Source of the DNA: Xanthobacteraceae bacterium
Lineage (GTDB): Bacteria > Pseudomonadota > Alphaproteobacteria > Rhizobiales > Xanthobacteraceae
Length of the DNA: 64,000 bases
NCBI GenBank assembly: GCA_019635585.1
Contig: JAHBZE010000001.1
Coordinates: 62,001-126,000 of the forward strand
Reading direction: 5' to 3'
Of the stretch, positions 25,883 through 35,278 are shown one piece after another; positions within the stretch are counted from its first letter, which is position 1, and each line of letters begins with the position of its first letter. The position numbers were made by a program, and so were the translations under genes. The notes under the pieces were generated by a model that worked only from the letters and a program-made list of their open reading frames with translations, made no database searches and was not told where the DNA came from.

Positions 25883-26755
25883 CTAGGCTGCCTTGCTGCG
25901 TTTGGCGGAGCGGCGCGACGATTTGGCTGCGCGCCTGGTTCGCTTCGCCGGTTTCTTCTCCTCCTTCGCACTCTCGCCCTTCTTGCCGACGCTGCGCTTC
26001 AACGCATCCATCAGGTTGATCACATTGGACGGAAGCTCGGCTTCCTCGATCTGGCGCGGCGCGCGCTTCTCCTGTTTGGCCTCGATCAGTTCTTTCAGCG
26101 CGTCGGTATATTTGTCGTGAAATTCTTTCGGGTCGAATTTCTTGGTCTTCTTCTCGATCAGTTCGGATGCCAGCGAAATCATCTCGCTGTCCGGCTTCTT
26201 GGCCGGCACGTCCTGATAAAACTGATCCGCCTTCTGCACTTCGTCGGCATAGTGCAGCGTTTGCAGAAGAAGGCCCTTGCCTTCGGCACGGACCGCAACG
26301 ATGGCACCTTTGCCGCGGATCACGATTTGACCTAGGCCAATTTTCTTCTCTTTTTTCAGCGCCTCGCGAAGCACAACATAGGCTTCCTGCCCGTCTTCGT
26401 CGTCTTCGGGCGCGATGAAATAGCTGTTCTCGAAATAGATCGGGTCGATTTCGTTTTCGCCGACGAATTGCACGAGGTCGATGGTGCGCTTCGCTTCGAG
26501 CTTTACCTCGTCGATTTCTTCGTCGGTGAGCAAAACATATTTGCCCTTCTCGACCTCGTAGCCCTTTACGATTTCGCCGGTGTCGATCGGTCCGATACCG
26601 GGCACGACCTTCTCGTAACGGATGCGCTTGCCGCTCGGCTCGTGGATCTGGTTGAACGAAATGCGGGCGCCGCTTTTCGTCGCCGAATAGAGCTGGATCG
26701 GGATCGAGACGAGCGATAGGCGGATACGGCCGGTCCAATAGGCGCGTGCAGGCAT
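25883..26755 (-). CDS. ku: Ku protein (non-homologous end joining)
   Basis: 290 residues. The start MPARAYWTGRIRLSLVSIP is typical for bacterial Ku; the longer frame upstream is without support. The Ku core (about 5-250) includes FNQIHEPSGKRIRYEKVVPG, GYEVEKGKYVLLTDEEI, YFIAPEDDEDGQEAYVVLREAL, and the C-terminal FHDKYTDALKELIEAK. A very basic tail (KRTRRAAKSSRRSAKRSKAA) may bind DNA. Ku dimers thread onto double-strand ends and recruit LigD, encoded directly downstream. It is divergent from uvrA, with a LexA box between. Confidence 0.96.
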   Translation of the reverse strand: MPARAYWTGRIRLSLVSIPIQLYSATKSGARISFNQIHEPSGKRIRYEKVVPGIGPIDTGEIVKGYEVEKGKYVLLTDEEIDEVKLEAKRTIDLVQFVGENEIDPIYFENSYFIAPEDDEDGQEAYVVLREALKKEKKIGLGQIVIRGKGAIVAVRAEGKGLLLQTLHYADEVQKADQFYQDVPAKKPDSEMISLASELIEKKTKKFDPKEFHDKYTDALKELIEAKQEKRAPRQIEEAELPSNVINLMDALKRSVGKKGESAKEEKKPAKRTRRAAKSSRRSAKRSKAA

Positions 26756-26903
26756 TTCGATTACTCCAGCTACAAAGACATGCCCCCGCCGGGAATTAAC
26801 GCGGATCACGCTATTTCGTTCCAAATACAGCGGAAATCCGCGTGGTTGCTGGCTTTCGGGGCTGCACACAGGCCATGCGAACGGCCTCTAGCGAAAGCCA
26901 GCC

Positions 26904-26918
26904 GTTCTCCCTATGTTC
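26904..26918. promoter_or_regulatory. LexA box (GTTC-N7-GTTC) upstream of uvrA
   Basis: GTTCTCCCTATGTTC fits the alphaproteobacterial LexA consensus exactly, 77 bases before the uvrA start and 149 bases upstream of ku. Control of uvrA is expected; control of ku is possible. Confidence 0.78.
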
Positions 26919-26994
26919 AGCTAGCTTTTTTCCGCGACTCGAAACCGTCCGCCGCGCCATCAAAGGTGCGCCAACATCCTGTAATCGCACCTTC

Positions 26995-29961
26995 ATGCCG
27001 CTGAAATCCGATAGCAAAACCGCGCGTCCCGACAGCCGCTTCATCACCATCCGCGGCGCGCGCGAGCACAACCTCAAGAACGTCGATCTCGAATTGCCGC
27101 GCGACAAGCTCGTGGTGTTCACGGGCCTTTCCGGCTCCGGCAAATCCTCGCTCGCCTTCGACACAATCTATGCTGAGGGCCAGCGGCGTTATGTGGAGAG
27201 CTTGTCCGCTTACGCGCGCCAGTTCCTCGAGATGATGCAGAAGCCGGACGTCGATCAGATCGACGGCCTATCGCCCGCGATCTCCATCGAGCAGAAGACG
27301 ACCTCGAAGAACCCGCGCTCAACCGTCGGCACCGTCACCGAAATCTACGACTACATGCGTCTGCTGTGGGCGCGCATCGGCATTCCCTATTCGCCGGCGA
27401 CCGGATTGCCGATCGAAAGCCAGACCGTCTCGCAGATGGTGGACCGGGTGCTGGCACTCCCCGAAGGCACGAAACTTTATCTGCTGGCACCCGTCGCGCG
27501 CGGCCGCAAGGGCGAATACAAGAAAGAGTTCGCGGAATATCTCAAGAAGGGCTTCCAGCGCGTCAAGGTCGATGGAAAGTTCTACGAGATCGCGGAAGTC
27601 CCGGCCCTCGACAAGAAACTCAACCACGACATCGACGTCGTGGTCGATCGCGTCGTAGTGCGCGAGGAAATCAAGCAGCGCTTGGCGGAGAGTTTCGAGA
27701 CCGCGCTGAAACTCGCGGAAGGTCTTGCAGTCGCGGAGCTTGCCGAGCCGGTGGCACTCTCCGCGAAAGAAAAAACCGAAGGCATGAAGCGCGGAACGCA
27801 GGACGACCCGAGCCGCATCCTGTTCTCGGAAAAATTCGCCTGCCCGGTTTCGGGCTTCACCATCGCGGAAATCGAGCCGCGGCTGTTCTCCTTCAACTCG
27901 CCGCACGGCGCCTGCCCCGAATGCGACGGCCTCGGCATCGAAAAGCAGATCGACCCCGATCTCGTGGTGCCGGACCCGAAGAAGTCGCTGCGCGAAGGCG
28001 CGATCGCGCCGTGGTCGCGCTCGTCGTCGCCCTATTACACGCAGACGCTGGAAGCGCTCGGCCGCAAATACAAATTCTCGCAACAGGTCGCGTGGAAGGA
28101 ACTGCCGAAGAAAATTCGCGACATCGTGCTTTACGGCTCCGGCGAAGACGAGGTGAAATTCGTCTATGACGACGGCGCACGCACGTTTGAAACGCGCAAA
28201 CCCTTCGAAGGCGTCGTCAACAACCTCGAGCGGCGCTATCGCGAAACCGACAGCGACTGGGCGCGCGAGGACATCGAGCGCTTCTTCTCGAGCGTGCCCT
28301 GCGAAGCCTGCCACGGCAACCGGTTGAAGCCCGAAGCGCTCGCCGTCAAAATCTCGAAGAAACACATCGGCGAAGTCACCGAGCTTTCGGTGCGCGCGGC
28401 GCAGGAGTGGTTCGAAGCGCTGCCTGCGAAGCTCAACAAGAAGCAGAACGACATCGCGGTCCGCGTGTTGAAAGAAATCCGCGAGCGCCTCACCTTCCTG
28501 ATCGATGTCGGCCTCGACTATCTCACACTCTCGCGCGCCTCCGGCACGCTCTCCGGCGGCGAGAGCCAGCGCATTCGCCTCGCCAGCCAAATCGGCTCGG
28601 GCCTCACGGGCGTCTTGTACGTGCTCGACGAGCCGAGTATCGGGTTGCACCAGCGCGACAACGCGCGGTTGCTCGAAACGCTGCGGCGGCTCCGCGACAT
28701 CGGCAACACCGTGATCGTGGTCGAGCACGACGAGGACGCGATCCGCACTGCCGATTATCTGATCGACGTCGGCCCGGGTGCCGGCGTGCATGGTGGGCGC
28801 ATCGTCGCGCGCGGCACGACGCAGGACATCTGCAACGCGCCGGAAAGCATCACCGGAAAATATCTGACCGGCGAACTGAACGTCGAGACGCCGCCGACGC
28901 GCCGCAAGCCGGGCGGGCGTTCGCTGAAAATCGTCGGCGCGACCGGCAACAATCTCAAGAACGTCTCGGCGGAAATTCCGCTCGGGCTGTTCACCTGCAT
29001 CACCGGCGTTTCCGGCGGCGGAAAATCGACGTTGCTCATCGACACGCTCTATAAAGCGCTGTCGCGGCGACTCAACAATTCGTCCGAGCATCCCGCCCCG
29101 CATAAAGCCATCGAAGGCGTCGAGCACATCGACAAGATCATCGACATCGATCAGTCGCCGATCGGCCGCACGCCGCGCTCGAACCCCGCGACCTATACCG
29201 GCGCGTTCACGCCGATCCGCGACTGGTATGCGGGCCTCCCCGAGGCGAAGGCGCGCGGCTACGGGCCGGGCCGCTTCTCGTTCAACGTCAAGGGCGGTCG
29301 CTGCGAGGCGTGCCAGGGCGACGGCGTCATCAAGATCGAGATGCACTTCCTGCCCGACGTTTATGTCACCTGCGAGGAATGCAAGGGCAAGCGCTACAAC
29401 CGCGAGACGCTCGACGTCCTGTTCAAGGGCAAGTCGATCGCGGACGTGCTCGACATGACGGTCGAGGAAGCGCGCGACCTGTTTCAGGCGGTGCCGACCG
29501 TGCGGGACAAGCTCGAGACGCTCGCGCGCGTCGGCCTCAACTACATCAAGGTCGGCCAACAGGCGACGACGCTATCGGGCGGCGAAGCGCAGCGCGTGAA
29601 GCTCGCGAAGGAATTGTCGAGGCGCGCGACGGGCCGCACGCTCTACATTCTCGACGAGCCGACCACGGGCCTGCACTTCCACGATGTTGCAAAACTTTTG
29701 GAAGTGCTGCATGAGCTGGTCGACAGCGGCAACACGGTTGCGGTGATCGAGCACAATCTCGAGGTCATCAAGACCGCCGATTACATCATCGACATGGGTC
29801 CCGAAGGCGGCGACGGCGGCGGCGAAGTGGTCGCGACCGGCACGCCGGAAGACATCGTGAAAGAGAAGCGCTCTTATACCGGACAGTTCCTGAAGCCGGT
29901 GCTGGAGCGCGACAAGGCGCTGCGGGCGAAGAAGAAGCCGAGCGTAAGGGCGGCGGAATAG
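26995..29961 (+). CDS. uvrA: UvrABC system protein A
   Basis: 988 residues. The internal ATG giving [21 protein letters not shown] is chosen; upstream in-frame codons overlap the LexA box region and read as noise. There are two ABC ATPase halves: Walker [11 protein letters not shown] and [10 protein letters not shown], signatures LSGGESQR and LSGGEAQR, and Walker [11 protein letters not shown] and [10 protein letters not shown]. Zinc modules are seen in CPVSGF...CPEC and CEAC...CEEC. It is the damage sensor of nucleotide excision repair. Its last 40 codons occur again, damaged, further downstream. Confidence 0.97.
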   Translation: MPLKSDSKTARPDSRFITIRGAREHNLKNVDLELPRDKLVVFTGLSGSGKSSLAFDTIYAEGQRRYVESLSAYARQFLEMMQKPDVDQIDGLSPAISIEQKTTSKNPRSTVGTVTEIYDYMRLLWARIGIPYSPATGLPIESQTVSQMVDRVLALPEGTKLYLLAPVARGRKGEYKKEFAEYLKKGFQRVKVDGKFYEIAEVPALDKKLNHDIDVVVDRVVVREEIKQRLAESFETALKLAEGLAVAELAEPVALSAKEKTEGMKRGTQDDPSRILFSEKFACPVSGFTIAEIEPRLFSFNSPHGACPECDGLGIEKQIDPDLVVPDPKKSLREGAIAPWSRSSSPYYTQTLEALGRKYKFSQQVAWKELPKKIRDIVLYGSGEDEVKFVYDDGARTFETRKPFEGVVNNLERRYRETDSDWAREDIERFFSSVPCEACHGNRLKPEALAVKISKKHIGEVTELSVRAAQEWFEALPAKLNKKQNDIAVRVLKEIRERLTFLIDVGLDYLTLSRASGTLSGGESQRIRLASQIGSGLTGVLYVLDEPSIGLHQRDNARLLETLRRLRDIGNTVIVVEHDEDAIRTADYLIDVGPGAGVHGGRIVARGTTQDICNAPESITGKYLTGELNVETPPTRRKPGGRSLKIVGATGNNLKNVSAEIPLGLFTCITGVSGGGKSTLLIDTLYKALSRRLNNSSEHPAPHKAIEGVEHIDKIIDIDQSPIGRTPRSNPATYTGAFTPIRDWYAGLPEAKARGYGPGRFSFNVKGGRCEACQGDGVIKIEMHFLPDVYVTCEECKGKRYNRETLDVLFKGKSIADVLDMTVEEARDLFQAVPTVRDKLETLARVGLNYIKVGQQATTLSGGEAQRVKLAKELSRRATGRTLYILDEPTTGLHFHDVAKLLEVLHELVDSGNTVAVIEHNLEVIKTADYIIDMGPEGGDGGGEVVATGTPEDIVKEKRSYTGQFLKPVLERDKALRAKKKPSVRAAE

Positions 29962-30051
29962 ATTACCGCGTCCCCTCATCACAGACCTTGGATTTCGGCG
30001 GGTGAAACGGCGGATACTTGTGTAAGATGACGTCGGGAACAGGGGCTATCG

Positions 30052-30519
30052 ATGCCGACGCGAGCCAAATTCACTAAAGTAGACGAGATCGAGTACGCAC
30101 AGGTTTGCGAAACCTACAGACAAGGCGTTCGCACTCTATTCGATACGTTGAAGTTCTACATAATTTTTCAGGGCGCCCTTGGCACGCTCGCCGGCGCAGT
30201 TTTTGCGCGCGACGAGTTTCAGTGGCGACCCGACATTTTGGGCCAAAAGATCAATCTCCCGCTGCTTGCAATTTCAGTGATCGGTTTTCTCGTCGGCAGC
30301 GGCGCTCTCCTTATCACCAAGCGTCTTTTTAAATACCACGATGCTTTGGTGGAACGCGCCGAAGAAATCGAAAGCAAATTCGGTATGAACCAGATTAAGC
30401 GGCTGAATGACGTCTGGAAGAGTGGCAAGTCTTACCGAAGCGCGACAATGGTCACGCACTTCGTGTTCTTCCTCGTCGCCTTTCTCTGGCTTCTCGGCGT
30501 TTTCAAGAGCGTCTTCTAA
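30052..30519 (+). CDS. Hypothetical membrane protein inserted behind uvrA
   Basis: 155 residues. A charged N-terminus is followed by two hydrophobic helices (FYIIFQGALGTLAGAVFA; LPLLAISVIGFLVGSGALLI), a soluble helical middle (residues 95-130, KRLFKYHDALVERAEEIESKF) and a last membrane helix (VTHFVFFLVAFLWLLGVF). I do not recognise a family; the plan recalls small membrane partners of accessory or defence genes, but this is speculation. AGGGGC precedes the ATG. GC is lower than in uvrA. It lies exactly between uvrA and a degraded second copy of the uvrA end. Confidence 0.65.
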   Translation: MPTRAKFTKVDEIEYAQVCETYRQGVRTLFDTLKFYIIFQGALGTLAGAVFARDEFQWRPDILGQKINLPLLAISVIGFLVGSGALLITKRLFKYHDALVERAEEIESKFGMNQIKRLNDVWKSGKSYRSATMVTHFVFFLVAFLWLLGVFKSVF

Positions 30520-30658
30520 GCAGCGAAGCGATGGCGAACGATACTTGGAAAGAAATCGTCAAATGGACGCGCAGCTATTCCAGGCAATTTTGAAGCCGGG
30601 GCTGGAGCGCGACAAGGCGCTGCGGGCGAAGCGGCCGAAGGTAAGGGCTGCGGAGTGA
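30520..30658 (+). pseudogene. Degraded duplicate of the uvrA 3' end
   Basis: From the base after the preceding stop, the DNA matches the last 48 codons of uvrA: read through one missing T near 30588 it gives EIVKWTRSYSRQF then [15 protein letters not shown] and VRAAE, against [28 protein letters not shown] and VRAAE in uvrA. Forty of 41 bases agree from TGAAGCCGG onwards; the earlier part has drifted. It is a remnant left by insertion or unequal recombination at the uvrA end. Its stop overlaps the GTG of the next gene. Confidence 0.8.
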
Positions 30659-31380
30659 CTAGCAGCGACGCGACTTCCGTTTTTCTTCAACTCGACGAGA
30701 CGCCGATTGAGCTTGAACATGATGGTATCGTCGCTAGCAATCGGGAACTAATTCATCACACCGAGCTGATTCACGCCGCTCTAGCCCTCATCAATGCAGT
30801 TTTGCGTTCACACAAGTATGAGCAAGGAAGCGATACACTTGTTGTTCTTCGGCTGTTAGTTCGACTTTTCAACGCGACGAACGCGACTCTAAAGCTCGGA
30901 CGCGCAGGCTATTTCCAACCTGCGTTCTCATTGATTAGAGACATTGTAGAGCTTGAGTTTCTAGCTGATCTATTTACGCGGGATCGCGGGCACCTAACGC
31001 AATGGATCGCACTAGACGACACGGCACGGGAAAAGCAGTTTAAGCAAGTGTGGATAAGGACGACACTTGATGATTTGGATGGCTTAAAGGAGAAGAAAAG
31101 AGCTGCAGTCTACAAGATGCTTTCGAAATATGCAGCGCATCCTAGTCCGCATGGCTTCAATATCATTTCTCCCGAGAACCTAACAAAGATCGGACCATTC
31201 CCTTCGCAGATCGTACTGACTGCATTGTTGCAAGAGCTGGCGAAGCATTTTCAGTTTGCGCTTTTTCATATTATCAAATTGCTCATGCCCCTGTCCGATG
31301 ACACTGATCCAGCGCGAATACATTTCACCAAGGTGCTAATCGAGTGGCGAAGGCTCTACGATAATCTGCTCCGCGCTTAG
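30655..31380 (+). CDS. Helical hypothetical protein (DUF5677-like, weak)
   Basis: 241 residues, almost entirely alpha-helical and without a signal peptide. GYFQPAFSLIRDIVELEFLADLF and the following W-rich helix resemble the DUF5677/HEPN-like pattern (a helix with R-D near an aromatic Y/F), and SKYAAHPSPHGF recalls the S-x-x-x-H part of such proteins. The match is weak. It starts with GTG overlapping the stop of the uvrA remnant (GTGA). Base composition is clearly more AT-rich than in flanking core genes, suggesting transfer. Confidence 0.65.
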   Translation: MTSSDATSVFLQLDETPIELEHDGIVASNRELIHHTELIHAALALINAVLRSHKYEQGSDTLVVLRLLVRLFNATNATLKLGRAGYFQPAFSLIRDIVELEFLADLFTRDRGHLTQWIALDDTAREKQFKQVWIRTTLDDLDGLKEKKRAAVYKMLSKYAAHPSPHGFNIISPENLTKIGPFPSQIVLTALLQELAKHFQFALFHIIKLLMPLSDDTDPARIHFTKVLIEWRRLYDNLLRA

Positions 31381-31389
31381 TCGTGTGCG

Positions 31390-32106
31390 TTAAGATAGCG
31401 GTGTTCCAGCCTTCCTAATCTTCTCAAGCCGGACCCATGTGTTCCGACCGCGCTCGACTTGCCAGAACCACCATCCATTTATTGGCCGCTTCACGGCATT
31501 TGCAGCAGCCAGCGATAGTGATTTGTAGATAACGCCATTGAACCTTATTGTCCCGTCGCGCCTCACTCTTCCTTTAAACACTCGTTTTTTATGAACACCG
31601 CGGATTTTTGCTCCATTCGGAAGCAGTCTGCTAAGCCCTCGATTAGCGCCGCTCTTTTTCTTATTGGGGTTTCGACGCTCACGACCAAATAACTCGTCAA
31701 CCTCACCCTGCTGCTTCTCGCGGATTGCACGGGTGATTTGACGCCTCATATCTTTCGATAGCGCCAATTTTCCCCGTTGCTTTGCGCCGGGCGGTTTGGC
31801 GATGCGGTGAAGTAACGCTTCAATCTCGCGTAGGTGCTGATCGTTGATCGTCAAGTAAATTGAAAAACTGTCCCATGCATGCCCGTGTTTATTCTTGCCA
31901 TGCGCCTTAAGACGCCAGCGAAGTGCCGTAGCGAGGCCGACGTAATACAGTTTGCTGCGCCGGTAGAGCGCGTAAATGCCGGCATTTCTCCCAATGAACT
32001 CCCTAACAATATCGGGATGCGACTCTAATAGTTCACGGGAAACATTTTCTAAGTGCTGATGAACAAGTGCTTCTCGTTTGCCCTTGCGCTTTTTTGGACG
32101 TGCCAC
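31390..32106 (-). CDS. GIY-YIG nuclease-like protein with RAMA-like C-terminus
   Basis: The GTG start with GGGGGG five bases before it is preferred over an ATG eight codons upstream. Near residues 40-85, AGIYALYRRSKLYYVGLA gives the paired GIY and YVG strands, followed by LRWRLKAHG (conserved Arg) and an IEALLHR helix, a GIY-YIG nuclease core. The C-terminal part (TIRFNGVIYKSLSLAA then INGWWFWQV) resembles the RAMA domain found with restriction or methylase systems, or a DUF2924-like unit. A basic linker joins them. It might act on modified or foreign DNA. It is convergent with the helical gene at a nine-base gap. Confidence 0.72.
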   Translation of the reverse strand: MARPKKRKGKREALVHQHLENVSRELLESHPDIVREFIGRNAGIYALYRRSKLYYVGLATALRWRLKAHGKNKHGHAWDSFSIYLTINDQHLREIEALLHRIAKPPGAKQRGKLALSKDMRRQITRAIREKQQGEVDELFGRERRNPNKKKSGANRGLSRLLPNGAKIRGVHKKRVFKGRVRRDGTIRFNGVIYKSLSLAAANAVKRPINGWWFWQVERGRNTWVRLEKIRKAGTPLS

Positions 32107-32480
32107 CGAATCCCCCCGAAGATGTTTCACTATAGACCGCGATTTGATGTGGGTAGACCGTCGTTGTGGTGCGCAAATGGGGATAAGCGATTACTGGTCT
32201 GGCGATTTCCTGTTCTTTCTCAACCACTTCCCATCACCTTCCAAAAAACTTATCCCCGCCCCTCCACGCGCGCTTAGAGTCCGCACCGTCTCGGCCCAAG
32301 TTTAGGGGCGCGTCGCGCGGCGTGTTCGACTCGCGGGCCGGGAGCGGTGGCTGTATCCCGGGGCGTAACGCACCTCGAATACGGCGGCTGAAGTCGCTTG
32401 GTTCCGGCGCGCCTACCGCGCGTCACAAGGGCCTTGCTTGGCTGCTTCGTTGGGAACGTGTGCCAACGCAAGTACGGCGA
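32107..32480. other. Gene-free stretch upstream of the GIY-YIG gene
   Basis: No convincing gene on either strand. The left part is AT-richer and should hold the promoter of the GIY-YIG gene; from 32300 on it is very GC-rich and continues into the structured stretch that follows. Confidence 0.4.
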
Positions 32481-32489
32481 AGCAGATAA

Positions 32490-32660
32490 GGCCCGCCAGC
32501 GGAGGATAGTTTGGTCAGTCCTCCGGGGATCATGCGAAGGAAAGCCGAAAACCACTGCGTGCGGGACGCCGGTTGCTTCTCCGGCTTTCGCGGTGACGAC
32601 AATTCATCTGTGCTTTTTCCAACTCGCACAGATGGCCGTGGAGGACGGAAATCCTCCGGC
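32490..32660 (+). ncRNA. Candidate structured noncoding RNA
   Basis: Three strong hairpins occur within 160 bases: CGGAGGA/TCCTCCG (32500-32525), CATCTGTGC/GCACAGATG (32605-32634, 12-base loop) and GGAGGA/TCCTCC (32640-32657, six-base loop). Two contain the same GGAGGA stem. Overlapping long frames have no ribosome site and read as low-quality protein. From memory, a sequence of this type recurs in Bradyrhizobium genomes, often mis-called as a hypothetical gene; I cannot verify this here. Confidence 0.4.
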
Positions 32661-32871
32661 GTCCCCGCCGCCCTCTTTTGTTGGCGCGAATGGCCCGAAG
32701 GCCAAGCGCGCGAACAGAAACGGGCCGGCGCAAGCGGCTCAAACTCCGGCTCAAATCGAGCGCGGCAACGCGAACCGCGCCCAACGGAGGCTTATGTTTA
32801 TGCCGAACGCCATCGCCCTTCGCCGGCTCAAATGGTACGATGGAACCGCGGCAGACGATCGGGGGAACGTC

Positions 32872-33495
32872 ATGCAGTCATTTGATCTGAACAGAAAGCT
32901 CCGCGCCGGGCTGATCTGTCTCGTGCTGGCAATATTATTTGCCGGCGCCCAAATTCCGACGGCCGCCGCGCAATCGGCGCTGGAGCGCATCCAGGAAGAA
33001 CTTAAGAAACGTGCCGACGAAGCAAACAAGAAATTGCGCGAGGACGACAGACTCGACGAGGCGCCGGCCGCAAGGCCGCTGGAGGGATTCTGCAAGGCAC
33101 TTGAGGATGTGATTGCCGTAGCACCGGACGATTTTAAACCGATCCTTGGCCCTCTGGAGTATTCGTTCTATGCCGTGCGCCTTAGCATTCCCGGCAGCGG
33201 CAAGTGCAATGTCCCAATCGACACTGGGCTTGGCTATAGCTGCAGCGCGGACTTCAAGACCGCCGCGATCGCCAGCCAGCAACTGTCCGCGCTCGCGCGC
33301 AACATCGACAAGTGCTTGCCCGGCGTAAAAGCCGAACGCTCGGCCGATCACTATTCCATTACGCTTTGGCCGGAAGACCGAAGGACAAGGGGTTCGATCA
33401 TCATGATCTCGATCGCAAGTCTGTATAAGAAGTGGCTGGACGGCACTGATACCTATTACGTGACACTGTCGGTGCTGAATCTCAAACCGCGTTAG
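32872..33495 (+). CDS. Secreted hypothetical protein, 207 aa
   Basis: GGGGGA lies before the ATG (MQSFDLNRKLRAGLICL); the frame is open further upstream but only through the structured noncoding stretch. The signal peptide is residues 1-34 (cleaved near AAA-QS), followed by a short coiled coil (ALERIQEELKKRADEANKKLRED) and a globular part with four Cys and a GYSCSADF motif. It is probably periplasmic. I do not recognise the family. It converges with the ThDP enzyme gene at a 34-base gap. Confidence 0.7.
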   Translation: MQSFDLNRKLRAGLICLVLAILFAGAQIPTAAAQSALERIQEELKKRADEANKKLREDDRLDEAPAARPLEGFCKALEDVIAVAPDDFKPILGPLEYSFYAVRLSIPGSGKCNVPIDTGLGYSCSADFKTAAIASQQLSALARNIDKCLPGVKAERSADHYSITLWPEDRRTRGSIIMISIASLYKKWLDGTDTYYVTLSVLNLKPR

Positions 33496-33529
33496 CCACT
33501 GACGGGACGGGCCTCGTCCCCCGATCTCC

Positions 33530-35269
33530 CTAAAGTCCGCGCCGCTTGCGCTCCGCATCGTCCCATGCGGTCAGCGCCTGATAATCCGGCACGAAGCCGA
33601 GGCCCTTCTGCGCGTCCGACGAAATCACGGTCTGCGAGGTGACGACGTCGACCAGCGCCGGCGCGTTCTTCAGCGCGCGCTCGAGCGCGGGCTTCAGCTG
33701 CTCCGGCTTCGTCACCCGTTCGCCATGCAGCCCGAGCGCCTTCGCCATCCCCGCGTAATCCGAATGACGCAGCGTGGTGCCAACGACACGGCCGCCGTAA
33801 TTCATCTCCTGATCCAGCCGCTCGATATTCCAGGCGGCGTTGTTCGAGACGATGAATACGCACTTCGCGCCGTGGCGCACGGCGGTGTCGATCTCCATCG
33901 CGTTGATGCCGAAAGCGCCGTCGCCGTTGACCGAAATCACCTGCCGCTCGGGCATCGCGAGCGAAGCCGCGACCGCGAACGGCACGCCGACGCCGAGGCA
34001 GCCGAAGGCGCCGGCATCCATGTAAGTCCGCGCCTGCAAGCCGGTGCGCGCGAAGGAGAGCAAATCGCCGCCGTCGGCAATCGCGATGTAATCCGGGTCG
34101 GCGAGTTCGGCGATCGCGTCGAAGATCGCCTGCGGATGCACCTTTCCGTCTTCGCCGGTCTGCGGTCCCTTGCTCGACTTCGCCTTCGCGACACGATCCC
34201 TGTGCTTGGCACGCAGGCTGTCAGCCCATTGCTTGTCGATTGCGGATTCGCGATTGCCTGCCGCGTCGCACATCGATTTCAACGCGAGCGGTACGCTCGC
34301 GAGAATTTCCGGCTGGCCGCGCCGGTTGTCGATCAGTTCACCGGCGGCGTCAGACAAACGAATAAACTTCGCGTGCGGGAAGACTGCCGGAGAGCCGTAG
34401 CCTGTCTGATAGTCGAGCTTGCGGCCGATCAGGAGCACGACATCGGCGTCGGTCATTGCCTGCGCGCGCACAGCGGCGGCGGTCGATGGATGATCGGCAG
34501 GCACGAGGCCCCGGCTCTCCTGCGTATCGAGATAGAGCGCGCCGGTCGCGTCGAGCAGACGAACGAGTTCGCTGGAAGCACCGCGCGCGCCACGACCTGT
34601 GAAGACCAGCGGGCGCTTCGCGCCCCACAGCGCCTCGACCGCCTGCTTGATCGCTTCCGGGTCCGGCAGCATTACACGCGGCCCTTTCGGCGCCATCCAT
34701 TCGTCGAGCACAAGTTGTTTCGGCACACTGGTACGCAAAACGTCGGTCGGGATTTCGAGATAGACCGGCCCCGGCTCGCCGTTGTCGCCCAGCGCGCGCG
34801 CGACGCCCTCGTCGAACTCGCGGATTACTTGGTCAGCAACGCGCAGCGTGCGCGCGGTACGGCAGACTGGCTTCAAGAGATCGACATGCGGAATGTCCTG
34901 CAGCGGACCCATATTCGCCTGCGGTCGCGAGGTGCAGCCGCCGATCAGGAGCACCGGAATGCGCGCCAGATGTGCGTTGCACATCGCGGTCACGGTGTTG
35001 GTAACGCCTGGCCCGGCAGTCACCATCGCGACGCCGAAACCGCCCATGAGCTCCGCATGTGCATGCGCCATATGCACGGCAGCGCCTTCGTCGCGCACGT
35101 CGATGATCCGGATGCCCTGGCGCGCGACATGATCCCAGATCGGCTGGATGTGACCACCCTGCAAGCCGAAAATCCGGTCGATGCCGCGACTCTTGAGGAA
35201 GCGTGCGATCCATGCAGCGCAGGAGTTCTCGTCGGCATTGAGATCGAGCGTCGGCGTTTTGTTATTCAT
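33530..35269 (-). CDS. ThDP-dependent enzyme of the acetolactate synthase / 2-hydroxyacyl-CoA lyase superfamily
   Basis: 579 residues with the three-domain plan: an N-terminal PYR domain with the cofactor-activating Glu in [14 protein letters not shown], a central domain with [14 protein letters not shown], and a PP domain with the Mg-ThDP motif [15 protein letters not shown] ending in SNN. Annotations of such proteins as acetolactate synthase are often generic. There is no small subunit, and the adjacent gene is an acyl-CoA synthetase, so a lyase or carboligase acting on acyl-CoA (as in 2-hydroxyacyl-CoA lyases or oxalyl-CoA decarboxylase) is plausible. The synthetase gene follows after nine bases on the same strand... 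it is itself transcribed first, so the pair forms an operon. Confidence 0.85.
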   Translation of the reverse strand: MNNKTPTLDLNADENSCAAWIARFLKSRGIDRIFGLQGGHIQPIWDHVARQGIRIIDVRDEGAAVHMAHAHAELMGGFGVAMVTAGPGVTNTVTAMCNAHLARIPVLLIGGCTSRPQANMGPLQDIPHVDLLKPVCRTARTLRVADQVIREFDEGVARALGDNGEPGPVYLEIPTDVLRTSVPKQLVLDEWMAPKGPRVMLPDPEAIKQAVEALWGAKRPLVFTGRGARGASSELVRLLDATGALYLDTQESRGLVPADHPSTAAAVRAQAMTDADVVLLIGRKLDYQTGYGSPAVFPHAKFIRLSDAAGELIDNRRGQPEILASVPLALKSMCDAAGNRESAIDKQWADSLRAKHRDRVAKAKSSKGPQTGEDGKVHPQAIFDAIAELADPDYIAIADGGDLLSFARTGLQARTYMDAGAFGCLGVGVPFAVAASLAMPERQVISVNGDGAFGINAMEIDTAVRHGAKCVFIVSNNAAWNIERLDQEMNYGGRVVGTTLRHSDYAGMAKALGLHGERVTKPEQLKPALERALKNAPALVDVVTSQTVISSDAQKGLGFVPDYQALTAWDDAERKRRGL

Positions 35270-35278
35270 ATCCGCTCC

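Noticed and set aside
27319-29559. 746-residue open frame antisense to uvrA
   Set aside because: Shadow of codon use in GC-rich DNA: Arg/Asp/Val-rich, no domain, fully inside a certain gene.
30407-30658. 83-residue open frame behind the membrane-protein gene
   Set aside because: It joins an out-of-frame part of the membrane gene to the uvrA remnant; better explained as pseudogene sequence.
32398-32871. 5' extension of the secreted 207-residue gene
   Set aside because: It passes through the hairpin-rich noncoding stretch, has no ribosome site, and the internal ATG has GGGGGA plus a signal peptide.
33530-35269. Biosynthetic acetolactate synthase (IlvB)
   Set aside because: No IlvN or ilvC nearby; paired with a CoA synthetase instead.
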